From: Pseudonocardia parietis
GTDB taxonomy: Bacteria; Actinomycetota; Actinomycetes; Mycobacteriales; Pseudonocardiaceae
Assembly: GCF_017876315.1 (NCBI RefSeq)
Contig: NZ_JAGINU010000001.1
Span: forward strand, 4,526,001-4,590,000
Reading direction: 5' to 3'
DNA length: 64,000 nt
Below, piece after piece: positions 33,818 to 41,784 of the stretch; the first letter of the stretch is position 1; each line of letters opens with the position of its first letter. A model generated the notes under the pieces. The model was not told where the DNA came from. It ran no database searches and worked only from the letters and a program-made list of their open reading frames with translations. Both the position numbers and the translations under genes were made by a program.

Positions 33818-36016
33818 GTCGATCTCGTCCGGGTCCAGCCATACCCGCACCGTCTCCGGCGCCTTGCGGGCCGTGCGCACCGCCTGGGCCTCGTGCAGCG
33901 CCGCCGCGAGCCGCCTACCGGCCCGGCGCGGCACCCGCAGCAGCGCCCGCTCCCGGATCTCGTCCCGGCCGGCGGCGACCGGCCCGCCCCCTCGCTCCGG
34001 TGGATCGATCTCCACCGGCCCGAGCAGCTCGACGCCCTCGGGTGGGTCCCGGTCCGGGTCCAGCACGGCGTCGCAGAGCTCCGCGACGGCAGCAGGCGGC
34101 CCCTCGACGGCGGCCATCCGCACCGCGGGCGGGAAGCCGACGTCGGTGCGCTCGGCCAGCTCGCCCTCGGCGTGCCCGGCCGGGTCCCACCGCACGAGCG
34201 CCTGCACCGTCGGGATCGCCGACTCGGCGACGACCACGACCCGGCCACCGTCGCCGTGCGGGACGACGCCTGCCGCGGCGGCGAACCAGCGGCGCAGCGT
34301 CTCCTCGGCGACGCGTAGGTCGGGGCGGGCGAGCATCGCCCAGCCGTCGAGCAGCAAGGCGGCGCCGTACCCGCCGTCGGCGACGGGTTCGGCCCCGGGG
34401 GTGGCGATGACCAGGGACGGGCCGCCCGGGACGTCGTCGAGCACCGGGGTGCCACCGCCGGAGGCCCGCACGGTCACCCCGGGGAACGCCCGGCCGAGCT
34501 CCTCCGCCGTCCGCCCGGCCCCGATCACCCCGGCCCGCAGCCTGCGGGACCCGCAGCTGCCGCACCGGAACGCCGGCTCGGCCCGGCCGCACCAGCGGCA
34601 CGCGGGCAGCGCCCCGGCACCGTCGCCGGCCGCTCCCGACGCGCCGCGGGCCGGTCCGGGCTCCCCCGGGCTGTCGGTGCTGCGCCGGGGACCTGGGCCT
34701 GACCCGCCGTCGCGTCCACCGGCGGGCCCGGTACCGGGACGCGGCAGCCCCAGCGGCCCCGCGCAGTGCCGGCACCGCGCCGCCTCGCGGCAGGACCCGC
34801 ACGCCAGGAACGGCATGTACCCGGACCGCGGGACCTGGACCAGTACCGGCCGGCCCGCCTGCAGCGCCGCCCGCGCCGCCTCGAACGCCACACCCGGCAC
34901 CCGGGCGGCGCGAGCCGCGGGGTCCCGGACGAGCTGGGTGTCGCTCTCCCCGATCGCGGTGACTCGGGGGGCGCGTGCCCGCACGGTCGACCGGTCGGCG
35001 ACCACCGGGCTGGCCCAGCCGGACGTCACCAGCAGCTGCGCCTCGGCGGTGCGGGCGAACCCGGCGACCAGCAGCGCAGCGCCCTCCCGGTGCGCGCGCA
35101 GCACGAGCACGTCGCGGACCTGCGGGTACGGCGCGCGCGGCTCGGAGTGCGAGTCGTCGCCGTCGTCCCACACGACCAGCAGGCCCAGCTCCCCGAGCGG
35201 GGCGAACGCGGCCGACCGGGTACCGACGACCACCCGGACGCTCCCGCGGCACACCGCCAGCCACCGCCGGTACCGCTCGGCGGGGCCGAGATCGGCGGTG
35301 AGCGCGACGACCGCGTCCTCCCCCAGCACCGCCACGCAGGCGGCGTGCAGCCGGTCGACATCGCGCTGGTCGGGCACCACGAGCAGCGCCGAGCGGCCCG
35401 CGGTGCGGGTCGCGGCGGCGGCCTCGGCGAGCCGGGCCGTCCAGTCCTCCCCCGGCAGTGCCTGCCAGACGGCGTGCGCGGCCCGGCCCCCGGCGAGCGC
35501 GTCGAGCAGCGCCCCACCCCGGGGGTAGGCGTCCCAGCCGGTGCGGTCGGGGGACTGCGGATCGGGGACCGAGCGGTCGCGGGACTTCTCCGACTCCACC
35601 CGCGCGTGCCGGGCGGGGATCGCGAGCCGCAGCACGTCGGCGAGCACCCCGGCGTACCGGTCGGCGACGGCGCGGGCGAGCCCGGCCACCGCGGGGGTCA
35701 GCACCGGCTCGGGCGAGACCACCTTCTCCACCCAGGCGAGCCTGCCGCCGTGCGCGGAGTCCGCCGCACGCTCGAGCAGGTAGCCGTCGAGCAGCCGCCC
35801 GGCGAACCGCACCCGCACCCGCACGCCGGGGACGGCGGCGTCGGCCAGGTGCGACGGCACCCGGTAGTCGAAGGACCGGTCCAGGTGCGGCAGCGCGACG
35901 TCGACGACCACGCGCGCCACCGGCAGCTCCTCGGCGGGCTGCCACTCGCCGCGGTTCCGCGCGGGACGCCGGGCGCGGACCGCGCCACCGGATCGGGCCG
36001 GCACGGGAGAACTCAC
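33815..36016 (-). CDS. priA: PriA-like primosomal protein N' (helicase motifs degenerate)
   Basis: This 733-aa homologue of PriA has the N-terminal DNA-binding domain (RVVVDVALPHLDRSFDYRVP), the eight zinc-binding Cys in four pairs (CGSC, CRHC, CRWC, CGSC), and an extra Gly/Pro-rich insert of about 50 residues between the second and third pairs. No Walker A lysine motif is visible, and the DEAH position reads WDDGDD, as is usual for actinobacterial PriA, which is thought not to unwind DNA. It lies between metK and def. Confidence 0.9.
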   Translation of the reverse strand: MSSPVPARSGGAVRARRPARNRGEWQPAEELPVARVVVDVALPHLDRSFDYRVPSHLADAAVPGVRVRVRFAGRLLDGYLLERAADSAHGGRLAWVEKVVSPEPVLTPAVAGLARAVADRYAGVLADVLRLAIPARHARVESEKSRDRSVPDPQSPDRTGWDAYPRGGALLDALAGGRAAHAVWQALPGEDWTARLAEAAAATRTAGRSALLVVPDQRDVDRLHAACVAVLGEDAVVALTADLGPAERYRRWLAVCRGSVRVVVGTRSAAFAPLGELGLLVVWDDGDDSHSEPRAPYPQVRDVLVLRAHREGAALLVAGFARTAEAQLLVTSGWASPVVADRSTVRARAPRVTAIGESDTQLVRDPAARAARVPGVAFEAARAALQAGRPVLVQVPRSGYMPFLACGSCREAARCRHCAGPLGLPRPGTGPAGGRDGGSGPGPRRSTDSPGEPGPARGASGAAGDGAGALPACRWCGRAEPAFRCGSCGSRRLRAGVIGAGRTAEELGRAFPGVTVRASGGGTPVLDDVPGGPSLVIATPGAEPVADGGYGAALLLDGWAMLARPDLRVAEETLRRWFAAAAGVVPHGDGGRVVVVAESAIPTVQALVRWDPAGHAEGELAERTDVGFPPAVRMAAVEGPPAAVAELCDAVLDPDRDPPEGVELLGPVEIDPPERGGGPVAAGRDEIRERALLRVPRRAGRRLAAALHEAQAVRTARKAPETVRVWLDPDEID

Positions 36017-36057
36017 GGCCAGGGTCTACCAGATGTCACCGACACGCCCCGGAGACG

Positions 36058-36096
36058 CCCGTGGCCGGGCCCGCGCGATGCGGGCCCGGCCACGGG
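36058..36096 (-). terminator. 17-bp perfect hairpin after metK
   Basis: CCCGTGGCCGGGCCCGC (36058-36074) pairs perfectly with 36080-36096 around a GCGAT loop. It is 15 nt after the metK stop. There is no U-tract, as with the other hairpins in this window. Confidence 0.75.
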
Positions 36097-36111
36097 GCGG
36101 AGCAGGATCGG

Positions 36112-37314
36112 TCAGGCGCCGACGAGGGACTTGAGCGCGTCGGCGCGGGAGGTGTCCTCCCACGGCAGGTCGATGTCGGTCCGGCCGAAGTGCCCGTAGG
36201 CCGCGGTCGGCGTGTAGATCGGCCGCAGCAGCTTGAGGTCACGGATGATCGCGGCCGGACGGAGGTCGAAGACCTCCTCGATCGCCTTCTGGATCTTCGC
36301 CGGGTCGACGTTCTCGGTGCCGAAGGTCTCGACGAACAGCCCGACCGGGGCCGCCTTGCCGATCGCGTAGGCGACCTGGACCTCGATCCGGCCGGCCAGC
36401 CCGGCGGCGACGGCGTTCTTCGCCACCCAGCGCATCGCGTACGCGGCCGAGCGGTCCACCTTCGACGGGTCCTTGCCGGAGAACGCGCCGCCACCGTGAC
36501 GGGCCATGCCGCCGTAGGTGTCGACGATGATCTTCCGGCCGGTGAGACCCGCGTCACCCATCGGGCCGCCCAGGACGAACCGGCCCGTCGGGTTGACCAG
36601 CAGCCGCGGCTCGGACGGGTCCCAGCCCAGCGCCTCGACCTCGGGGGTCACGACGTGCTTGAGGATGTCCGGGGACAGCATCCCGTCGAGGTCGACGTCC
36701 GCGGCGTGCTGCGAGGACAGGACGACCGTGTCCAGACGGACCGGCTTGTCACCGTCGTAGTCGATGGTGACCTGGGTCTTACCGTCGGCACGCAGGTAGG
36801 GCAGCGTGCCGTTCTTGCGGACCTCGGTCAGCCGGCGGGACAGCCGGTGGGCGAGCGCGATCGGCAGCGGCATGAGCTCGGGGGTGTCCTCACAGGCGTA
36901 CCCGAACATCAGGCCCTGGTCGCCCGCGCCCTGCTTGGCGATCTCGTCCTCGGCGGACTCGACACGCTTCTCGTAGGCGGTGTCCACGCCCTGCGCGATG
37001 TCCGGCGACTGCGCACCGATCGCGATGTTGACACCGCAGGACGCGCCGTCGAATCCCTTCGCCGACGAGTCGTAGCCGATCTCGAGGATCCGGTCGCGGA
37101 CGAGCTGCGGGATCTCGACGTAGGCGTTCGTCGTGACCTCACCGGCGACGTGCACCTGGCCGGTGGTCACCATGGTCTCTACGGCCACGCGGCTGCTCGG
37201 GTCCTGCGCGAGCATCGCGTCGAGGATCGTGTCGCTGATCGCGTCACAGATCTTGTCCGGGTGGCCCTCGGTGACCGACTCGCTCGTGAACAGACGGCGG
37301 CTCGTGTTCGACAC
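36112..37314 (-). CDS. metK: S-adenosylmethionine synthetase
   Basis: MetK (400 aa) makes SAM from methionine and ATP. SVTEGHPDKICDAISD holds the ATP/Mg residues, GAGDQGLMFGYA is the signature hexapeptide region, and GGGAFSGKDPSKVDRS is the P-loop-like motif. GTG at 37314 follows GGAG at 9 nt; ATGs upstream would add residues not typical of the family. It is divergent from the SH3-like gene. Confidence 0.97.
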   Translation of the reverse strand: MSNTSRRLFTSESVTEGHPDKICDAISDTILDAMLAQDPSSRVAVETMVTTGQVHVAGEVTTNAYVEIPQLVRDRILEIGYDSSAKGFDGASCGVNIAIGAQSPDIAQGVDTAYEKRVESAEDEIAKQGAGDQGLMFGYACEDTPELMPLPIALAHRLSRRLTEVRKNGTLPYLRADGKTQVTIDYDGDKPVRLDTVVLSSQHAADVDLDGMLSPDILKHVVTPEVEALGWDPSEPRLLVNPTGRFVLGGPMGDAGLTGRKIIVDTYGGMARHGGGAFSGKDPSKVDRSAAYAMRWVAKNAVAAGLAGRIEVQVAYAIGKAAPVGLFVETFGTENVDPAKIQKAIEEVFDLRPAAIIRDLKLLRPIYTPTAAYGHFGRTDIDLPWEDTSRADALKSLVGA

Positions 37315-37419
37315 GCGCTGTTTCTCCATCCCGTTGGTGGCACTGCATTTCACTCCGGCACGACCTCGCGGTCGCGCTCGTCAGGACGCATCCGATGTCG
37401 GAACGTCCTCCGGCGGCTC

Positions 37420-37425
37420 AGCCTA
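37420..37425 (-). promoter_or_regulatory. possible metK -10 element
   Basis: TAGGCT on the minus strand fits the -10 pattern seen elsewhere here, giving a leader of about 100 nt. That leader shows a small CGACC-GCGA-GGTCG stem-loop but no recognisable SAM riboswitch. Confidence 0.35.
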
Positions 37426-37437
37426 GTCCAGATTCCG

Positions 37438-37459
37438 CCTCCGTAAGGGACAACGGAGG
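37438..37459. repeat. 7-bp inverted repeat upstream of metK
   Basis: CCTCCGT and ACGGAGG are separated by 8 nt and lie just upstream of the probable metK -10, where a -35 box or operator is expected. The flanking 40 nt (37460-37510) are unusually AT-rich for this genome. Promoters for both divergent genes are likely here. Confidence 0.45.
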
Positions 37460-37661
37460 GCTACTTCACATACACAGAGTAATCAAGCATCGGAAGCTGG
37501 CTACGCTATGTCGCCAGATGGGGTGATTGACCGTCCCGTTCGCGAATCGATCGGGCGTCGGCTCGTTGGTGAGGACAACGCCCCCGAGACGACTCGGGGC
37601 GGCACGAGAACAACGGAACGGCGGCTCCCCGGGCCGCCGTCGGCACGGAGGTTGTCCCACG

Positions 37662-38168
37662 ATGAAGCCGAACTCGCGACGTGTCGCCGCCGCCGTCGGA
37701 GCCCTGGCGGTCAGCGGTCTCGCCGTCACCGGTGTGATCGCCGGCACCGCCAGCGCGGCCGGCACCGGCACCTGCACCGCGAGCGTGAACGTGCGCTCGG
37801 AGCCCGAGACCACGGCGCCGATCGTCGGTGTCTGCGAGCGCGGGGAGTCCACGTCCGTCGGCGAGACCGACGGCGACTACGTCGAGCTGCCCGAGTACGG
37901 CGGCTGGGCGGTCGCCGAGCACGTCTCGACCTCGAGCAGCTCCTCGCCGCAGACCGACTCCGGGGCCTCGGAGGACTCGCTGACCCCGAGCAGCAGCTCG
38001 GAGCCCTCGGCCACCAGCACCCCGAGCTCGTCGGAGGCCCCGGAGGAGAGCACCTCGACCGACCGGAGCAGCTCGACCGACCCGAGCAGCACGTCGACCT
38101 CGCCGTCGGCCTCCACGGAGCCCAGCGGCAGCAGCGACTCGTCGTCCTTCTGGGACGACGAGGACTGA
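37662..38168 (+). CDS. secreted SH3-like protein with Ser/Thr-rich tail
   Basis: This 168-aa protein has a signal peptide at residues 1-27 or so (basic start, hydrophobic core, cleavage near TASAAG). A small bacterial SH3-like domain follows (CTASVNVRSEPETTAPIVGVC, then GGWAVAEHV), and then about 75 residues of Ser/Thr/Glu/Pro-rich low complexity. SH3b domains usually bind cell-wall peptide. The two Cys of the domain may form a disulfide outside the cell. GGAGG precedes the ATG. No sortase motif or membrane anchor is seen, so it is probably released or wall-associated. Specific function unknown. Confidence 0.75.
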   Translation: MKPNSRRVAAAVGALAVSGLAVTGVIAGTASAAGTGTCTASVNVRSEPETTAPIVGVCERGESTSVGETDGDYVELPEYGGWAVAEHVSTSSSSSPQTDSGASEDSLTPSSSSEPSATSTPSSSEAPEESTSTDRSSSTDPSSTSTSPSASTEPSGSSDSSSFWDDED

Positions 38169-38180
38169 GCGACCCCCACC

Positions 38181-38223
38181 ACGACGACGGCGCCGCTGCT
38201 CCGAGCAGCGGCGCCGTCGTCGT
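38181..38223. terminator. 20-bp perfect hairpin between convergent genes
   Basis: Arms 38181-38200 and 38204-38223 are perfectly complementary with a CCG loop. It lies between the end of the SH3-like gene (38168) and the end of coaBC (38233), so it serves both directions. Confidence 0.85.
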
Positions 38224-38232
38224 ATCGGGTGG

Positions 38233-39462
38233 TCAGGACAGGCGCGGGGTGACGGCGTCCCAGATCCGGGAGGCCAGCAGCGCCTTGGACCCCATCGGGA
38301 GCTCCTGCTCGCCACCGTCGCGTGCGAGCAGCCAGCCGGCGTTGTCGGGGGTCTCGAACGCCTTGCCCTCCCCCACCGCGTTGACGACGAGCAGGTCGCA
38401 CTTCTTGCGGGCGAGCTTGGCGCGGCCGTGGTGCAGCACGTCCCCGTCGGCGTCGCCGGTCTCGGCGGCGAACCCGACGATCACCTGGCCGGGCCGCGGG
38501 CTGTCCCGCACGAGACCGGCGAGGATGTCCGGGTTCTGTGCCAGCCGTAGCGGAGCGGGCTCGTCACTTCCCCGCTTGATCTTGTCCCCGGCGGTGGCGA
38601 CCGGCCGGAAGTCGGCGACGGCGGCGGCCATGACGACCGCGTCCGCGTCGGCGGCGGCCGCACGCACGGCGGTCTCCATCGCCGCGGTACTACCGGCGGC
38701 GACGAGATCGACGCCGGCCGGCGTGACCAGGTCGGCGGTGTGCCCGGCGACCAGGGTGACCCGCGCACCGCGCTGGGCCGCGACCCGGGCGAGCGCGTAG
38801 CCCTGCCGCCCGGACGAACGGTTGCCCAGGTAGCGGACCGGGTCGAGGTTCTCCCGGGTGCCGCCCGCGCTGACGACGACGTGCCGGCCCTCCAGGTCCC
38901 GGGGCAGCGCGTCCGCGCGCTCCAGGAGCAGGCGCGCGAGGTCGGCGATCTCCGCCGGGTCGGGCAGTCGGCCCTTGCCGGTGTCGGTACCGGTCAGCCG
39001 GCCGGACGCCGGTTCCAGGACGACCGTGCCGCGGGACCGCAGCAGCGCCACGTTGTCCCGGGTCGCGGGGTGCTCCCACATCTCGGTGTGCATCGCCGGG
39101 GCGAGGACGACCGGGCACCGCGCGGTGAGCAGCGAGGCGGTCAGCAGGTCGTCGGAGCGGCCCTGGGCGACCCGCGCCATCAGGTCCGCGGTGGCCGGAG
39201 CGACGACGACGAGGTCCGCCCGCTGCCCGAGGGCGACGTGCGGGACCTCGGACACGTCGGTGAAGACACCGGTCGTCACCGGACGCCCGGACAGCGCCTC
39301 GAAGGTCGCGGCACCGACGAACCGCAGCGCGGACTCGGTGGGGATCACGCGCACGGCGTGCCCGGACTCGGTCAGCCTGCGCAGCAGCTCCGCGCTCTTG
39401 TAGGCGGCGATGCCACCCGAGACACCGAGCAGAACCTCGGGCGGTCCGACCTCGTTCGGCAC
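38233..39462 (-). CDS. coaBC: bifunctional CoaBC (4'-phosphopantothenoylcysteine decarboxylase/synthase)
   Basis: This 409-aa CoA-pathway enzyme has an N-terminal CoaC flavoprotein domain (LLGVSGGIAAYKS, the His in VPHVALGQ, VVVAPATADL, LAPAMHTEMW). The C-terminal CoaB domain joins cysteine and phosphopantothenate (SAGGTRENLDPVRYLGNRSS, the KIKR motif, NPDIL). It is the last gene of the mihF-gmk-rpoZ-coaBC unit and lies 9 nt after rpoZ. Confidence 0.97.
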   Translation of the reverse strand: MPNEVGPPEVLLGVSGGIAAYKSAELLRRLTESGHAVRVIPTESALRFVGAATFEALSGRPVTTGVFTDVSEVPHVALGQRADLVVVAPATADLMARVAQGRSDDLLTASLLTARCPVVLAPAMHTEMWEHPATRDNVALLRSRGTVVLEPASGRLTGTDTGKGRLPDPAEIADLARLLLERADALPRDLEGRHVVVSAGGTRENLDPVRYLGNRSSGRQGYALARVAAQRGARVTLVAGHTADLVTPAGVDLVAAGSTAAMETAVRAAAADADAVVMAAAVADFRPVATAGDKIKRGSDEPAPLRLAQNPDILAGLVRDSPRPGQVIVGFAAETGDADGDVLHHGRAKLARKKCDLLVVNAVGEGKAFETPDNAGWLLARDGGEQELPMGSKALLASRIWDAVTPRLS

Positions 39463-39471
39463 GGCCGGGAC

Positions 39472-39741
39472 TTACTCGCCCTCGGTGTGCTCGAGCATGC
39501 CCGCCTGGATCTCGCGCATGGCGATCGAGAGGGGCTTCTCACGCGGGCCCGGCTCGACGAGCGGGCCGACGTACTCCAGCAGGCCCTCGCCGAGCTGGGA
39601 GTAGTAGTCGTTGATCTGCCGGGCGCGCTTGGCCGCGTAGATGACCAGCGCGTACTTCGAGCTGACCTGTCCGAGCAGGTCGTCGATCGGCGGGTTGGTG
39701 ATGCCCTCGGGGGCGATACTGCCGGCGGTCGGAGTGCTCAC
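39472..39741 (-). CDS. rpoZ: RNA polymerase omega subunit
   Basis: This 89-aa protein has the omega signature SSKYALVIYAAKRARQIN near residue 27, and a GPREKPLSIAMREI segment. It helps assemble RNA polymerase by binding the beta' subunit. GGAG precedes the GTG/ATG region at 39741. It follows gmk by 48 nt. Confidence 0.96.
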   Translation of the reverse strand: MSTPTAGSIAPEGITNPPIDDLLGQVSSKYALVIYAAKRARQINDYYSQLGEGLLEYVGPLVEPGPREKPLSIAMREIQAGMLEHTEGE

Positions 39742-39789
39742 GTACGTGCTCCTGGGAAGACGAGGGGGGCCGATGGCGCCGCGGAGACG

Positions 39790-40410
39790 TCACACGGCGT
39801 CGCGGTCGACCACCAATGCTACCAACCGGCCGATCGCGGCCTGCAGGTCGTCGTTCACGACGACCTCGTCGAACTCGTCGCGGGCGCCCATCTCCTCGAT
39901 CGCGGTGCGCAGGCGACGCTCCCGCTGCTCGGGAGTGTCGGTCCCACGGTCGGTGAGCCGGCGGGCCAGCTCCTCCATCGACGGCGGCGCGATGAACACG
40001 GTGACCGCCTCGGGCAGGACCCGCTTCACCGACCGGGCGCCCTGCAGGTCGACCTCGACGAGCACGGGGCGACCGGTGGACAGCGCCCGCTCGACCGGTT
40101 CCCGGGGCGTGCCGGAGCGCTGCAGCCCACCGTGCACCTCCGCCCACTCGAGCAGGTCGCCGCGCTCGATCAGCGCGTCGAACCCCTCCCGGCTGACGAA
40201 GCGGTAGTCACGGCCGTCCACCTCGCCCGGCCGGGCGGGCCGGGTCGTGGCGGACACACTGAACAGCAGCTCCGGCAGCGCCTCGCGCAGTCCCGCGACC
40301 ACGCTGCTCTTCCCCACGCCGGACGGCCCGGCCAGCACGAGCAGGCGCCCGCGAATCGGGCGCCCGGTCCGGTCGGGGGACGCCGGCGACACATCGAAGG
40401 TCTCGGTCAC
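39790..40410 (-). CDS. gmk: guanylate kinase
   Basis: Guanylate kinase (206 aa) phosphorylates GMP to GDP. The P-loop is LAGPSGVGKSS near residue 24, and SATTRPARPGEVDGRDYRFV is the GMP-binding region. The GTG at 40410 is chosen because it lies 13 nt after mihF; the upstream frame overlaps mihF coding. No clear ribosome-binding site is seen, so coupling is possible. Confidence 0.95.
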   Translation of the reverse strand: MTETFDVSPASPDRTGRPIRGRLLVLAGPSGVGKSSVVAGLREALPELLFSVSATTRPARPGEVDGRDYRFVSREGFDALIERGDLLEWAEVHGGLQRSGTPREPVERALSTGRPVLVEVDLQGARSVKRVLPEAVTVFIAPPSMEELARRLTDRGTDTPEQRERRLRTAIEEMGARDEFDEVVVNDDLQAAIGRLVALVVDRDAV

Positions 40411-40423
40411 GGGAAGCGCCCGG

Positions 40424-40738
40424 TCAGCTCGGGTAGCGCTCGAGCAGGGCCTTGCGCTGGCGGTCGCCGAGACCACGCAGCCGGCGGCTGGTCGCGATCT
40501 CCAGCTCCTCCATGATCTGCTGCGCGCGGACCTTGCCGACGTTCGGCAGGGCCTCGAGCAGCGCGGAGACCTTCATCTTGCCGAGGACCTCGTCGGTCTC
40601 CGCCTTCTTGAGCACCTCCTCCAGGGTGGTGCCCCCGCGCTTGAGGCGGTCCTTGAGCTCGGCCCGGGCCCGGCGCGCGGCCGCGGCCTTCTCCAGCGCT
40701 GCGGCGCGCTGTTCCTCGGTCAGCTGGGGAAGGGCCAC
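40424..40738 (-). CDS. mihF: actinobacterial integration host factor (mIHF)
   Basis: This 104-aa nucleoid protein is specific to actinobacteria. It has an N-terminal basic alpha helix (ALEKAAAARRARAELKDRLKRG) and a helix-turn-helix/H2TH core around SALLEALPNVGKVRAQQIMEEL. It bends DNA and affects phage integration and development. It heads the gmk-rpoZ-coaBC unit, and a 1-kb repeat-rich region lies upstream. Confidence 0.96.
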   Translation of the reverse strand: MALPQLTEEQRAAALEKAAAARRARAELKDRLKRGGTTLEEVLKKAETDEVLGKMKVSALLEALPNVGKVRAQQIMEELEIATSRRLRGLGDRQRKALLERYPS

Positions 40739-41155
40739 GGTGGTTCCTCCGTAGTTCGGTGTCGTGTCACGTCGTTCTCGCCGCGGTCACGGCGGCGACC
40801 GGGTGGTGGGTCACACCGACCCGTCCGGGGGACGTCCCGGATCCGCGATCGAACGTACCCAGCGCGTCCAGCAGGGCGTCAATGGGGGTCCCACCACCGG
40901 TTTCACCGTCCCCGAGGTGATCATTGGCACGCTGTGTGACGCTGCTCGCGGGCCGCCGGGCTCCCCCGAACGACAGGTGGGCGCACCGTCCAGCGCCGGA
41001 CGGGTGAACGCGACACGGCCGGCCGCGCCCAGTTGCCCTCCGGGTGCGCCCAGAGCACGATTGCTGTGCACACCGAGCGCACGACCCACCACACCCCGTA
41101 CGCCCGGCGCCCCAGCAGTGTCGTCCGGCTTGCGCGACGCCCGCAAAGACCCGGC

Positions 41156-41215
41156 TGGAGCCCCGGCCCTGTCGGAACGACGCCGATGGAGCCCCCAGGC
41201 CTGTCGGAGCGACGC
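41156..41215. repeat. two decayed 28/29-bp direct repeats
   Basis: 41156-41183 and 41187-41215 share TGGAGCCCC, CCTGTCGGA and CGACGC in the same order. A third partial copy (CCCCCGGCCTGTCGGACGC) follows near 41240. Short relatives of CCCGTCGA continue to the right. Confidence 0.5.
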
Positions 41216-41337
41216 AGACGCCACCACTCGTGGACCGAACCCCCGGCCTGTCGGACGCATGCTCGCCTCGCCGAGTCCGCCCGAGCCCGTCGAGACGTCC
41301 GAGGCCCGTCGAAGCGCACGATCCTGCCCCCGGCGCG

Positions 41338-41420
41338 GCGAAAACGCGCCACTCGACGACCGCAGCGCGATCGAGTCTCACGAACCCGCCCTCGCCTGGG
41401 CGAGAACGCGCCACTCGACG
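41338..41420. repeat. 21-bp direct repeat, two copies 62 bp apart
   Basis: 41338-41358 and 41400-41420 both read GCGA-(A/G)-AACGCGCCACTCGACG, matching at 20 of 21 positions. The second copy abuts the left hairpin of the duplicated element. Confidence 0.6.
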
Positions 41421-41427
41421 CCCTGCC

Positions 41428-41479
41428 CGTCGAGTGTCACGTTGTGGCTGCCGGGACAACCACAACGTGACGCTCGGCG
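41428..41479. repeat. hairpin element, copy A
   Basis: A 20-bp stem (41428-41447 with 41460-41479, two G-U pairs) encloses a 12-nt loop beginning CTGCC. The stem core is GAGTGTCACGTTGTGG, matched by CCACAACGTGACGCTC. No coding role is evident. Confidence 0.75.
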
Positions 41480-41520
41480 ACTCGGCGACTCGGCGACTCG
41501 GCGACTCGGCCACTCGACGC
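41473..41520. repeat. tandem octamer array (CTCGGCGA)
   Basis: Four perfect copies of CTCGGCGA followed by CTCGGCCA and CTCGACGC form an uninterrupted array. It begins inside the right arm of hairpin copy A, so the array seems to have grown from that arm. Confidence 0.8.
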
Positions 41521-41542
41521 CCGTGCCCGTGCCCGTGCCCGT
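41519..41542. repeat. tandem hexamer array (GCCCGT)
   Basis: Four perfect GCCCGT units join the octamer array to the left arm of hairpin copy B. Confidence 0.75.
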
Positions 41543-41592
41543 CGAGTGTCACGTTATGGCTGCCAAGGGCACCACAACGTGACACTCGGCGG
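41539..41592. repeat. hairpin element, copy B
   Basis: Stem 41539-41555 with 41576-41592 (17 bp, one G-U pair), then an A-C mismatch and three more pairs around a 12-nt loop beginning CTGCC. It is the same element as copy A with one G-to-A change in the stem. Confidence 0.75.
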
Positions 41593-41784
41593 CTCGGCGG
41601 CGGGTGATCGTGCGTTGCGTGCTGATCGGTGCCATCCGTGGCACGATCAGCGCTCGAGGCCCGGCATCTCCAGGCCGTGGCTGGTCGCGCAGCGCTGACC
41701 CCCGGTGGCCGCCGCGCCGGCACTCCTGTGGCGATCAACCCGCGCCGTGGCCCGGGCGGCCGGGTCCTTGGCGCGCGAGGGCGC

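Larger units (their letters stand above)
40739..41784. other. gene-free repeat-rich region between pyrF and mihF
   Basis: No open frame here shows codon use or similarity typical of a gene; apparent frames consist of Arg/Pro/Ala runs from repeats. The mihF promoter is expected near 40850 on the minus strand (TACGTT at 40857-40852 is a weak candidate). The rest holds decayed 28-bp units (41156-41215), a 21-bp direct repeat (41338-41420), two copies of a hairpin, an octamer array and a hexamer array, listed separately. Confidence 0.7.

Noticed and set aside
37315..37430. Possible SAM riboswitch in the metK leader
   Set aside because: Only a small CGACC-GCGA-GGTCG hairpin is visible; none of the conserved SAM-I, SAM-II or SAM-IV cores could be made out by eye.
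41428..41592. CRISPR array
   Set aside because: The repeated units are palindromes with 12-nt loops and octamers without unique spacers of regular length, and no cas genes are near.
40764..41607. Several open frames of 100-300 codons in the mihF-pyrF gap
   Set aside because: Their products are repeats of Arg, Pro and Ala that follow the DNA repeats; there are no ribosome-binding sites and no family resemblance.
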